From: Pseudomonas extremaustralis
Lineage (GTDB): Bacteria > Pseudomonadota > Gammaproteobacteria > Pseudomonadales > Pseudomonadaceae
Length of the DNA: 64,000 nucleotides
Assembly (NCBI RefSeq): GCF_900102035.1
Contig: NZ_LT629689.1
Coordinates: 1,240,001 to 1,304,000, forward strand
Reading direction: 5' to 3'
Of the stretch, positions 16,509 to 24,056 are shown one piece after another. Positions within the stretch are counted from its first letter, which is position 1. Each line of letters starts with the position of its first letter. The translations under genes and the position numbers were made by a program. The notes beneath the pieces are model-generated. The model did not search any database and was not told the origin of the DNA. It saw only the letters and a program-made list of their open reading frames with translations.

Positions 16509-18043
16509 GACAGGCTGCCTTCTGCGGTGGAGGGAGGCGTGGCTGCCGGGCGGGCTGGCGCATTGATCGGTACCAGCTTGACCAGGTAGTCCTTGAGCGC
16601 AAATTGCCGGGTGACCTGCTTGAAGCGCCAGGTCGAGCCGGGCCACAGGGTGGTGTTCTTGCCGGTGCGCGGGTCCAGGTACCAGCTCTGGCAACCGCCG
16701 GTGTTCCAGATGGTGCGCTTGAGTTTGTCCTGCAACTGTTGGTTGTAGAGGCTCTCCACGGCGGGTTTGACGTCGACGCTGGCGATGCGATGCCGTTGCA
16801 TGAGTTTGAGCGCATCGAGGATGTAGGCGACCTGGGCCTCGATCATCAGGATCATCGAGTTATGCCCCAGGCCGGTGTTGGGGCCGATGATCAGAAACAG
16901 GTTCGGGTAGCCCGGTACCGTGGTGCCCTTGTAGGCGTGGGCACCGTCGTGCCAGGTGTCCATCAGGTCCACTCCGCCACGGCCGATGATGCAGTCGCGG
17001 GGCAGGGGATCGGTGGCCTGGAAGCCGGTGCCGAAGATCAGGCAATCGGCCGGATGCTTGATGCCGTCGGCGGTGATCACCCCGTCGGCGTCGATACGCG
17101 CCACGGGCTGGGTGACCACCTCGACATTGCTGCGGGACAGCGCTGGGTAGTAGTCGTTGGAAATCAGAATGCGCTTGCAACCGATGGTGTAGTCCGGCGT
17201 CAGGATCTTGCGCAGGGCAGGGCGGCTCACTTGTTTATGCAGGTGACGCCGGGCCATTTTCTGCGCCAGGTTCATCAGCCGCGGGTGCAACGTAAAGCCC
17301 AGCACACGGCCTTCCAGCGTCCAGTACAGCGCGCCGCGCATCAACCGCTGAGTGACGGGCAGGTGCTTGAACAGCCAGCGTTCGAGCGGCGAAATCGCGC
17401 GGTCGGGCTTGGGCATGATCCATGGCGGGGTGCGCTGGAACAGATCCAGGTGCGCCACCTGCGGCGCGATCTGCGGGACGAATTGAATCGCGCTGGCCCC
17501 GGTGCCAATCACCGCCACGCGCTTGCCTTTGAGGGAATAGCCGTGGTCCCACTGCTGGGAATGGAAGCGTTTGCCCTTGAAACTGTCCAGCCCTGGAATA
17601 GCCGGCAGCGCCGGGCGCGACAGGCCGCCCATGCCTGACACCAGCACCCGCGCGCTGACCTGGCGGCCATCGCTGAAGCTCAACTGCCAGCGTTGCTGCG
17701 GCTCATCGAACACGGCCCGCGTGAGGCCCATGCCGAACCGCAGGTACGGCGTCAGCCCGAAGCGCGCGGCGCAGTGCTCCAGGTATGCGCGGATCTCCGC
17801 TTGCGGCGCGAACTGGCGTGTCCAGTCGGGGTTGGGCGCAAACGAAAACGAGTACACGTGGGACTGCACATCGCAGGCGCAACCGGGGTAGTGGTTGTCC
17901 CGCCAGGTGCCGCCGAGGGTCTGGGCCTGTTCGGCGATGAAGAAGTCGGTGAACCCGGCTTCCTTGAGCTTGATGGCCATGCACAGGCCGGCAAAACCTG
18001 AGCCGATGATGGCGACGTCGATTGAATCACTCTGGGCATTCAT
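16505..18043 (-). CDS. Flavin-containing (Baeyer-Villiger-type) monooxygenase
   Basis: 512 residues. FAD-binding GSGFAG (14-19), NADPH-binding GTGASA (180-185), and between them FKGKRFHSQQWD (155-166), which fits the type I Baeyer-Villiger fingerprint FxGxxxHxxxW[PD]. The downstream ATG motif region (DCLIFGTGFQATDPLP) is also present. Such enzymes insert oxygen next to a ketone to give an ester or lactone. It is first of a leftward unit with an SDR and a metal-dependent hydrolase and is divergent from an alpha/beta hydrolase. This grouping would fit subterminal alkane or ketone oxidation. Confidence 0.92.
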   Translation of the reverse strand: MNAQSDSIDVAIIGSGFAGLCMAIKLKEAGFTDFFIAEQAQTLGGTWRDNHYPGCACDVQSHVYSFSFAPNPDWTRQFAPQAEIRAYLEHCAARFGLTPYLRFGMGLTRAVFDEPQQRWQLSFSDGRQVSARVLVSGMGGLSRPALPAIPGLDSFKGKRFHSQQWDHGYSLKGKRVAVIGTGASAIQFVPQIAPQVAHLDLFQRTPPWIMPKPDRAISPLERWLFKHLPVTQRLMRGALYWTLEGRVLGFTLHPRLMNLAQKMARRHLHKQVSRPALRKILTPDYTIGCKRILISNDYYPALSRSNVEVVTQPVARIDADGVITADGIKHPADCLIFGTGFQATDPLPRDCIIGRGGVDLMDTWHDGAHAYKGTTVPGYPNLFLIIGPNTGLGHNSMILMIEAQVAYILDALKLMQRHRIASVDVKPAVESLYNQQLQDKLKRTIWNTGGCQSWYLDPRTGKNTTLWPGSTWRFKQVTRQFALKDYLVKLVPINAPARPAATPPSTAEGSLS

Positions 18044-18319
18044 AAGCTGACCTGTATGGGCATCGGGCGTGCTCCTGTTTTTGTTGGGTCGTTTAGATAG
18101 AACACCATTGCAAAGGAAATTTGAATTACCTATTTTAAAAAATAATTTAAATAATCTACCTGAAAATATCGCCTAGGCTAGTCCCCGGTTTCTCATGTGC
18201 GACGTATCCGACGGACGAATACGTTCCCCATGAAGTTTAGGCCCCGGGTTGGACGATGGGCTGAGGCCTCGATCAATCCCGGTCGGGTCGCCAGCGACAG
18301 GGAAACAGAGGACCGAGCT
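18044..18319. promoter_or_regulatory. Divergent promoter region, AT-rich core
   Basis: The 276 bases between the flavoprotein and the hydrolase contain a strongly AT-rich core (about 18108-18172, with a run resembling TTTTAAAAAATAATTTAAAT). No defined operator was recognised. Similar AT-rich islands precede alkB and the fadE-type gene, so common silencing (for example by MvaT/MvaU) or a shared regulator is possible. Confidence 0.45.
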
Positions 18320-19318
18320 ATGGCTGTCGAATGGGGTATCGCTGCGGTTGTGTTTGTCGGCGTCAGCGCCGTGCTATGGGGATTGAGTCGCTGGATGACA
18401 GGGCGCATTGAAGCCGCTGTTCCGATCAACGGGCGCTTTGTCGAGGTCGACGGCGAGCGCTTTCATTACGTAGAGGAGGGCGAGGGCCCGCCGCTGGTGA
18501 TGATTCACGGGCTCATGGGCAACAGTCGCAACCTCACCTATGCCTTGTCCGGCCAGTTGCGTGAGCATTTTCGTGTCATCTGCCTCGACCGTCCGGGGTC
18601 GGGCTATTCCACCCGTCATCCAGGTACCGCGGCGGACCTGCCAGCCCAGGCGCGGCAAGTCGCCGGGTTCATCCATGCGTTGGGCCTGGATAAACCGCTG
18701 GTGCTGGGCCATTCCCTGGGCGGTGCGATTTCTCTCGCGCTCGCCCTCGACCATCCCGATGCGGTGTCCGGCCTGGTACTGGTGGCGCCGCTGACCCATC
18801 CCCAACCCACCTTGCCCCTGGTATTCCTGTCGCTGGCGGTGCGGCCGGCGTGGTTGCGACGCTGGGTCTCCCACACCCTGACCGTGCCCATCGGCCTGTT
18901 GACGCGCCGCGCAGTGGTCAAGGGCGTGTTCGCACCGGACGCCGCGCCCGACGATTTCGCCACCCGTGGCGGTGGCCTGCTGGGCATGCGCCCCGATAAC
19001 TTCTACGCCGCCTCCAGCGAGATAGCTCTGGTCAACGATGACCTGCCGGACATGGTCAAGCGCTACCCCCGATTGACCCTGCCCATCGCCTTGATCTATG
19101 GCGCGCGGGACAAGGTCCTGGACTTTCGCACACACGGCCAGGCCCTGGCGGACAAGGTGCCGGGGCTGAAGCTGCAGGTGGTGGAAGGGCGCGGTCACAT
19201 GCTGCCGATTACCGCGACGGCACGGGTGACCGAGGCGGTCCTGCACTTGGCAAAACGCGTGCGGACACCCCAAGCCGCCGCGGTTTTGCACCCGTCCGCT
19301 GCCGTGGAGAGCAAATAG
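18320..19318 (+). CDS. Alpha/beta hydrolase with N-terminal membrane anchor
   Basis: 332 residues from ATG 18320 (upstream CAGAGGA). An N-terminal hydrophobic helix (about 6-23) is followed by an alpha/beta-hydrolase fold: oxyanion HGLMGNS (about 63-69), nucleophile elbow GHSLGG with Ser132, acid in YGARDKVLDF, and base His in GRGHMLP. It is probably an esterase or lipase-like enzyme held at the inner membrane. Being divergent from the Baeyer-Villiger-type gene, it could cleave the ester product. The longer upstream frame lacks the family pattern and a ribosome site, so the start was shortened. Confidence 0.88.
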   Translation: MAVEWGIAAVVFVGVSAVLWGLSRWMTGRIEAAVPINGRFVEVDGERFHYVEEGEGPPLVMIHGLMGNSRNLTYALSGQLREHFRVICLDRPGSGYSTRHPGTAADLPAQARQVAGFIHALGLDKPLVLGHSLGGAISLALALDHPDAVSGLVLVAPLTHPQPTLPLVFLSLAVRPAWLRRWVSHTLTVPIGLLTRRAVVKGVFAPDAAPDDFATRGGGLLGMRPDNFYAASSEIALVNDDLPDMVKRYPRLTLPIALIYGARDKVLDFRTHGQALADKVPGLKLQVVEGRGHMLPITATARVTEAVLHLAKRVRTPQAAAVLHPSAAVESK

Positions 19319-19449
19319 TCGTGGCGTTCATTGCCGGTCCGGAGCGGCGAAATGCCTGCCCTAGAGACCTGACCGAAAAGTGGGAAAACAGACTGCCGAG
19401 TCACGTTGAAAAGGCGCCGAAAAAGTAGTTGACGACCTAACGGTTCCGC

Positions 19450-19500
19450 GATATTTATTTAAAAAAATATTTCAATGTTTGTTTTGAAATGATTTTTGAA
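19450..19500 (+). promoter_or_regulatory. AT-rich alkB control region with TTTGTTTTGAAAT motif
   Basis: An AT-rich block before alkB contains TTTGTTTTGAAAT (19478-19490), the exact reverse complement of ATTTCAAAACAAA found at 23941-23953 before the fadE-type gene. A second partial copy, TTTTTGAAAT, follows at 19493-19502. A shared operator is inferred; AT-rich composition makes chance a real alternative. Confidence 0.4.
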
Positions 19501-19624
19501 ATGCCTAAGAGCGAATAAAAATGAAAAAAACGTCTTTTATCGCATGGTTGGATTCTCGGAGCGTACGGTGCTCCCTGAACCTGTTTTCCGCCTTCCTGCC
19601 CACCCGCCTCACTTGGAGGCTGGC

Positions 19625-20905
19625 ATGAATCAGACCCTGGCAGCCCCCCGTGTCTGGACCGACGGTAAGCGCCACCTGTGGTGGCTGGGCATCCTGCCGT
19701 TGGCTACGCCCTTATTGTCTGGCGTCCTGGCCATCACCACCGGCATTCAGCAACTGTGGTGGGTCGGTGTGCTGGTGATCTTCGGCCTCATCCCGCTGAT
19801 CGACGGCCTGCTCGGTGAAGACGTCAGCAACCCGCCCGAATCCGCCGTCAGCCACCTCGAATCGCAACGCTACTACCGCTGGATCATCTACACCGGCGTG
19901 CTGCTGGTGATCGCCTCGTTCGTGATGACCGGTTGGCTCGCCGCCGGCGGCATCGACTGGATCATCGGTGGCGGCCTGCTGCGGGCAGCGGCGAACCTGG
20001 AGCCTTCCAGCACGTTGTCCCACGTGGCCAGCTACATCACCGCACGCACCCAGTTGCATGGCGAGCCGGGCTGGTTCACCTACCTGGGCATGGCCATGTC
20101 GACGGGCGCCGCCACCGGTATTGCGATCAATACGGCCCATGAACTGGGACACAAGCCCAGTCCGCTGGAAGTGTTCCTGGCCAAAGTCACCCTGGCGCCG
20201 ACTTTCTACGGGCACTTCTACACCGAACACAACCGTGGGCATCACGTGCGCGTCGCCACCCCGGAAGACCCGGCCAGCTCGCGGCTGGGGGAGAGCTTCT
20301 GGGCATTCCTGCCCCGCTCGGTGTGGTTCAGCGCCCGCTCGGCCTGGAACCTGGAGCGCGAACGCTTGCGCAAACTCGGCCTGCCGGCCTGGCACTGGAA
20401 GAACGGCGTGCTCAGTGCCTGGCTGTACAGCGTGGTGTTGTGGGGCGCGATGATTGCCTGGCTGGGGGCGGCAGTGATTCCGTTCCTGATCATCCAGGGC
20501 ATTTACGGCTTCTCGTTGTTGGAAGTAGTGAACTATGTCGAACACTACGGCCTTAAACGCGAGAAGTTGCCCAACGGCCGTTATGAACGCTGTTCGCCCC
20601 GCCATTCGTGGAACAGTAACCGTATTGTCACCAATATCTTTCTGTTCCAGTTGCAACGGCACTCAGATCACCATGCCAACCCTACGCGCAGTTATCAGTC
20701 GTTGCGGCACTTTGATGAGTCGCCACAACTTCCCTATGGTTATGCGAGCATGATTGTCTGGGCATATGTGCCTTACTTATGGCGCCGCCGCATGGACCAT
20801 CGTGTATTGAAACACTATGCCGGGAATATCACCCTGACCAATCTTCATCCTTCACAGCGGTTGAAGTATCTGGAGAAGTACAGCGGCACGACGCAGTCGT
20901 TCTGA
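19625..20905 (+). CDS. alkB: Alkane 1-monooxygenase AlkB
   Basis: 426 residues, integral membrane di-iron enzyme that hydroxylates terminal carbons of n-alkanes using electrons from rubredoxin. The histidine boxes are all present: HELGH (172-176), EHNRGHHVRVATPEDPASSR (from 201), NYVEHYGL (303-310) and QRHSDHHANPTRSYQ (from 344). Several hydrophobic segments lie in the first 120 residues and about 262-300. ATG 19625 was chosen because the protein then matches family length; earlier codons are not family-like. No rubredoxin or rubredoxin reductase gene is nearby, so those must come from elsewhere. The next genes (PraB-like, FadL-like) fit alkane use. Confidence 0.96.
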   Translation: MNQTLAAPRVWTDGKRHLWWLGILPLATPLLSGVLAITTGIQQLWWVGVLVIFGLIPLIDGLLGEDVSNPPESAVSHLESQRYYRWIIYTGVLLVIASFVMTGWLAAGGIDWIIGGGLLRAAANLEPSSTLSHVASYITARTQLHGEPGWFTYLGMAMSTGAATGIAINTAHELGHKPSPLEVFLAKVTLAPTFYGHFYTEHNRGHHVRVATPEDPASSRLGESFWAFLPRSVWFSARSAWNLERERLRKLGLPAWHWKNGVLSAWLYSVVLWGAMIAWLGAAVIPFLIIQGIYGFSLLEVVNYVEHYGLKREKLPNGRYERCSPRHSWNSNRIVTNIFLFQLQRHSDHHANPTRSYQSLRHFDESPQLPYGYASMIVWAYVPYLWRRRMDHRVLKHYAGNITLTNLHPSQRLKYLEKYSGTTQSF

Positions 20906-21038
20906 TATGAAATAAACGTTGTATGGCGTTCTCGGGATCTGTGTATCACGCAGGTTTTTATCGCCCCGAATTTGCCTGATTAGTTGCAAGTCAGTGGTTT
21001 GACCCGAACAAAAATAATTAAAGGGAAGGACGTACACC

Positions 21039-21533
21039 ATGCAATCACCTGCCAAGTTCACCGCCCATATCGTGTTGGCCGCGCTGGGTCTGATCGTTTA
21101 TCACCAGGCCCAGGCCGCGCGCATCGAGCCAGCGGGCAGTGCCTTTACCGCTCAGGGCCCTATCAGTTTCTCCAAGGGCGCACTGATCAGCGCCGACTGC
21201 ACCATCAAAGTGGCCGGCAAAGTCGCGGCCGACGGTTCATCGGTGAACGTCGACAAAGTGGAATTCGACGGTGGCCTCAAGTGCAGCCGTGTCGAAGCCA
21301 TCAACTTGCCTTGGGTCTTAGTTGCCAAGGACACCAAGAGTGGCTCCATGTCGAAGATCAGCGTGGATGTTCACGCCTTCGGCCTGGGCGGCAAGTGCGG
21401 GCCTTCTACGGTCGACGGTACTTGGGATAACGCCACCGGAAAGTTGGAAGCGGCGAATGTACCGATTGGCGAAGACTGCAAGATAAAAACCGTGTCGATC
21501 AAAATGCCGCCCCATATCAAAGTTGTTGAATAA
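21039..21533 (+). CDS. PraB-like alkane-oxidation activator protein
   Basis: 164 residues with a Sec signal peptide ending about AQA (25) and a beta-rich secreted domain. It has the pattern seen in PraA/PraB proteins linked to alkane growth in P. aeruginosa: ARIEPAGSAFTAQGPISFSKG, DCTIKVAGKV, NLPWVLVAKD and FGLGGKCGPSTVDGTWDNATGKL. These are secreted factors that assist alkane uptake or emulsification; a precise mechanism is not established. Start ATG 21039 follows AAGGGAAGGA. It lies just after alkB and just before a second, similar gene. Confidence 0.85.
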   Translation: MQSPAKFTAHIVLAALGLIVYHQAQAARIEPAGSAFTAQGPISFSKGALISADCTIKVAGKVAADGSSVNVDKVEFDGGLKCSRVEAINLPWVLVAKDTKSGSMSKISVDVHAFGLGGKCGPSTVDGTWDNATGKLEAANVPIGEDCKIKTVSIKMPPHIKVVE

Positions 21534-21664
21534 GCGTCGGATGTTAGTGCGGTAATTGAATTGAGATTTGGCTGGAAAGGGAAGTTCCGCTTGTTTTACC
21601 GAGACCTCTCATTCATGGCCATTACCCCTGGCGAATGACTCGCCATTACATGTGAGGAAAAACA

Positions 21665-22159
21665 ATGAAAAGCTTGAAAACTCTCGTGTCGTTATCTGCT
21701 TTGGCTGTTTGCATGGGTGCGGCTTCGATGGCTAACGCCTACAGCATCTCTCCGGTGAACACCAGTTTTACAGCGCCAGGTACCATCTCGGTGAAATCGC
21801 CGTCGTCCTTCCAGGCCACCGTTAACTGCGGTGCGACATTCACCGGGAATGTCGATGCGACTGGTGTGGCGAAGATCACCGGCGTGTCGGTTACCGGTGG
21901 CGGCCTGTGCTCCCTGCCCACTATCACCGGGTTGCCTTGGACGCTGACCGCCACTGGCGCAACGTCCGGTAGCGTCACTAACGTCGGTTACACCATCGCC
22001 GGTTCGCTCATTTTTCCTGCCTCCAATTGTGGTCCGTCCACCATTGCTGTGGCCTATAGCGGTGGATTGCTGACGGCCTCCAACCAGCCCCTCAGCGGCA
22101 GTTGCACCGTAGTAAGCCTGAGCGTCACCCCAAGCCCTACGTTGACCATCGTGCCTTGA
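21665..22159 (+). CDS. Second PraB-like secreted protein (paralogue)
   Basis: 164 residues, the same length and layout as the preceding gene. A signal peptide ends near ANA (25), then YSISPVNTSFTAPGTISVKSPSSFQATVNCGATFTGNVDATG follows, and the same 'NCGPSTI' and 'LPWTL' blocks recur. The two share fold-level motifs but have diverged in most positions, and this one has almost no charged residues. It begins with ATG 21665 (GTGAGGAAAAAC upstream). A tandem duplication followed by divergence is likely. A strong hairpin (22199-22223) follows it. Confidence 0.83.
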   Translation: MKSLKTLVSLSALAVCMGAASMANAYSISPVNTSFTAPGTISVKSPSSFQATVNCGATFTGNVDATGVAKITGVSVTGGGLCSLPTITGLPWTLTATGATSGSVTNVGYTIAGSLIFPASNCGPSTIAVAYSGGLLTASNQPLSGSCTVVSLSVTPSPTLTIVP

Positions 22160-22198
22160 CGGCAGGGTGAGAGCGAAGGGTTGATCACCCGCTTGACG

Positions 22199-22223
22199 AC
22201 TGGCGCCTGAACCAGGCGCCAGT
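22199..22223. terminator. Perfect hairpin after the second PraB-like gene
   Basis: An 11-base perfect stem, ACTGGCGCCTG/CAGGCGCCAGT, with a 3-base loop. There is no clear T-run, so it may end transcription or stabilise the upstream mRNA. Confidence 0.55.
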
Positions 22224-22332
22224 TCATGAATGCCATGTGCAGTCGCCCATAGCAACGTCTTTGAGTGAGCGAATCAAGCAGCGAGACGAACCGGCAGGAT
22301 TGGTTCAGAGAAATAACAATAAGGAGTGCCGC

Positions 22333-23790
22333 ATGAATAATAAAAAACAACACGTGCAGGTTTTGCTGGGGCTGGCGCTGATGGGTGGCATGATGGTCAC
22401 GGCCCCCGTAAAGGCCGGTGGCTTCTCCACACCGACCTACGGTGCACCAGGTTGGGGGAGGGCGTTTGCCGGTGGTTCGCTGTTCAAGAACGATCCAAGT
22501 TCAGCCTACAACAACCCGGCTGCCATGGCGTTCATCGACCATAACATTGCGCAGTTCACAATCGATTACGCGCGTATCAAGATGAAATTCAAGGGTAATG
22601 CCTATGACTATCAGGGCAACCCCGTCTCCGATATTCCCATTGGCGATGACGGTTTCCCCAATGTCGGCGCGGCAGCGGTGAACAATAATAACGGGGGGCA
22701 GGGTGGCTTTACTGCCTGGTTGCCGACCGGATTCATGGTGATGCCGATTGGTGATCGCTTCGCCTTCGGTTTGAGCCAGGTGGTGCCGCAGGGCATGCGT
22801 TCAACCTGGGACGAAGATTCCAAATTTCGTGATTTTGCGGTAGACACCAATATCGAAACCGTTGGTCTGACCGGTTCGCTTTCGTTCAAGGTCAATGATC
22901 AGTTTTCCATCGGGGGTGGGCTGATCGTCCAGCACAGCAGGGGGTTCGTGAGCCAGAACATTAACTTGTTCGCCTCGGCGTCTCAGTCCACGGCTCCGGA
23001 ATTGAGTGGTGTTCAGCTACCCCCAGGCGTTGGGACATCACTGATACGGGTCAAGGTCGACAATATTTCGACCGGCTGGTTTACCGGTGTGACTTGGAAA
23101 CCCACTGACCAGGACACCTTGGGGCTCAATTATCACGCCAAGATCAAGAATAAAATGACGGGCAAGTACAACATTTATGCTGACGCGTACAACACTGCGT
23201 TGTTGACTTCCCCAAGTCCGGTAGGGGGAAATGGCACCCTGGTTGAAGTCGCCTATCCCGGCCTGAAACTGTTCCCCAATGGCGCCCATGCCAGCACTCA
23301 ACTGGATATTCCGGCCACGGCAGGCTTTGACTGGGTCCACCAGTTCAATGACCGATTCACCCTGGGTGCAAGCGTGGCCTGGACTCAATGGTCATCGTTC
23401 AAGGACCTGACGCTCAAGTCCAGCGGTACGACGATCGTCTCCATCCCCTACAACTACAAAGACTCCTGGATGTACTCCCTCGGCGGCGATTTCCGCGCCA
23501 CCGATGAATTGACCCTGCGTGCCGGTGTGGCCATTGACCAGACGCCAACCCGAAATTCGACCCGTGACCCTCGGATTCCGGATGGCGACCGCACCTTCCT
23601 GTCATTGGGGGCTGGGTATGATGTGAAAGCGATCAAGGGCTTGAGTTTCGACGTTGCTTACTCTCATCAGTTCGTGCAGGAAGTGAAACTGAAAACCAAG
23701 AACGTCGATCGCCTCGGTGCTGCGACCCTCGATGGGAAAGCTGAGTCGTCGGGTGATGTAGTCAGTCTCTCGGCCACCTACGCGTTCTGA
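22333..23790 (+). CDS. FadL/OmpP1-family outer-membrane transporter for hydrophobic compounds
   Basis: 485 residues from ATG 22333 (AAGGAGTGCC upstream). A signal peptide ends near VKA, and the mature part starts GGFSTPTYGAPGWGRAFAGGSLFKNDPSSAYNNPAAMAF, the family's N-terminal hatch with an NPA motif. The beta-barrel ends in a terminal Phe (SLSATYAF), as outer-membrane proteins do. FadL-type proteins bring long-chain fatty acids, alkanes or aromatics across the outer membrane. Its position after alkB and the PraB-like genes suits alkane uptake. A Rho-independent terminator follows (23894-23919). Confidence 0.93.
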   Translation: MNNKKQHVQVLLGLALMGGMMVTAPVKAGGFSTPTYGAPGWGRAFAGGSLFKNDPSSAYNNPAAMAFIDHNIAQFTIDYARIKMKFKGNAYDYQGNPVSDIPIGDDGFPNVGAAAVNNNNGGQGGFTAWLPTGFMVMPIGDRFAFGLSQVVPQGMRSTWDEDSKFRDFAVDTNIETVGLTGSLSFKVNDQFSIGGGLIVQHSRGFVSQNINLFASASQSTAPELSGVQLPPGVGTSLIRVKVDNISTGWFTGVTWKPTDQDTLGLNYHAKIKNKMTGKYNIYADAYNTALLTSPSPVGGNGTLVEVAYPGLKLFPNGAHASTQLDIPATAGFDWVHQFNDRFTLGASVAWTQWSSFKDLTLKSSGTTIVSIPYNYKDSWMYSLGGDFRATDELTLRAGVAIDQTPTRNSTRDPRIPDGDRTFLSLGAGYDVKAIKGLSFDVAYSHQFVQEVKLKTKNVDRLGAATLDGKAESSGDVVSLSATYAF

Positions 23791-23893
23791 CGTTCAGAGG
23801 ATGATGGAGGAGTGCATCAAGCGCATCTTGCTGCCCTCGCCAGTCGTTCATCCTCGATTCAGTTGTGATGGTCTCCTTCGTATCACTTGAGCA

Positions 23894-23919
23894 GGCTGAC
23901 TCATTCAGCCGCTTTTTTT
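23894..23919 (+). terminator. Rho-independent terminator after fadL-type gene
   Basis: GGCTGA (23894-23899) pairs with TCAGCC (23905-23910), followed by GCTTTTTTT. It separates the alkB-fadL block from the fadE-type gene, which therefore has its own promoter. Confidence 0.8.
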
Positions 23920-23940
23920 ACGCCTAGGAGTTAAATAAAA

Positions 23941-23953
23941 ATTTCAAAACAAA
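23941..23953. promoter_or_regulatory. ATTTCAAAACAAA motif in the fadE-type promoter region
   Basis: These 13 bases match, in the opposite orientation, the alkB upstream motif at 19478-19490. They lie in an AT-rich stretch 104 bases before the gene start. Candidate shared operator; not proven. Confidence 0.4.
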
Positions 23954-24056
23954 ATTTAAATATAGCTTTCCAAGTGTGTCGCGTGGCCCTACGCCGCAGT
24001 TCTCTAAAACCTGCCCGTGCTGTCGGCCACGCCCTGAATCGAGTAGAGGTATCCCC

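Noticed and set aside
16509..16694. Upstream extension of the SDR gene
   Set aside because: The extra residues overlap the flavoprotein and precede the family's normal start; the ATGA overlap supports 16508.
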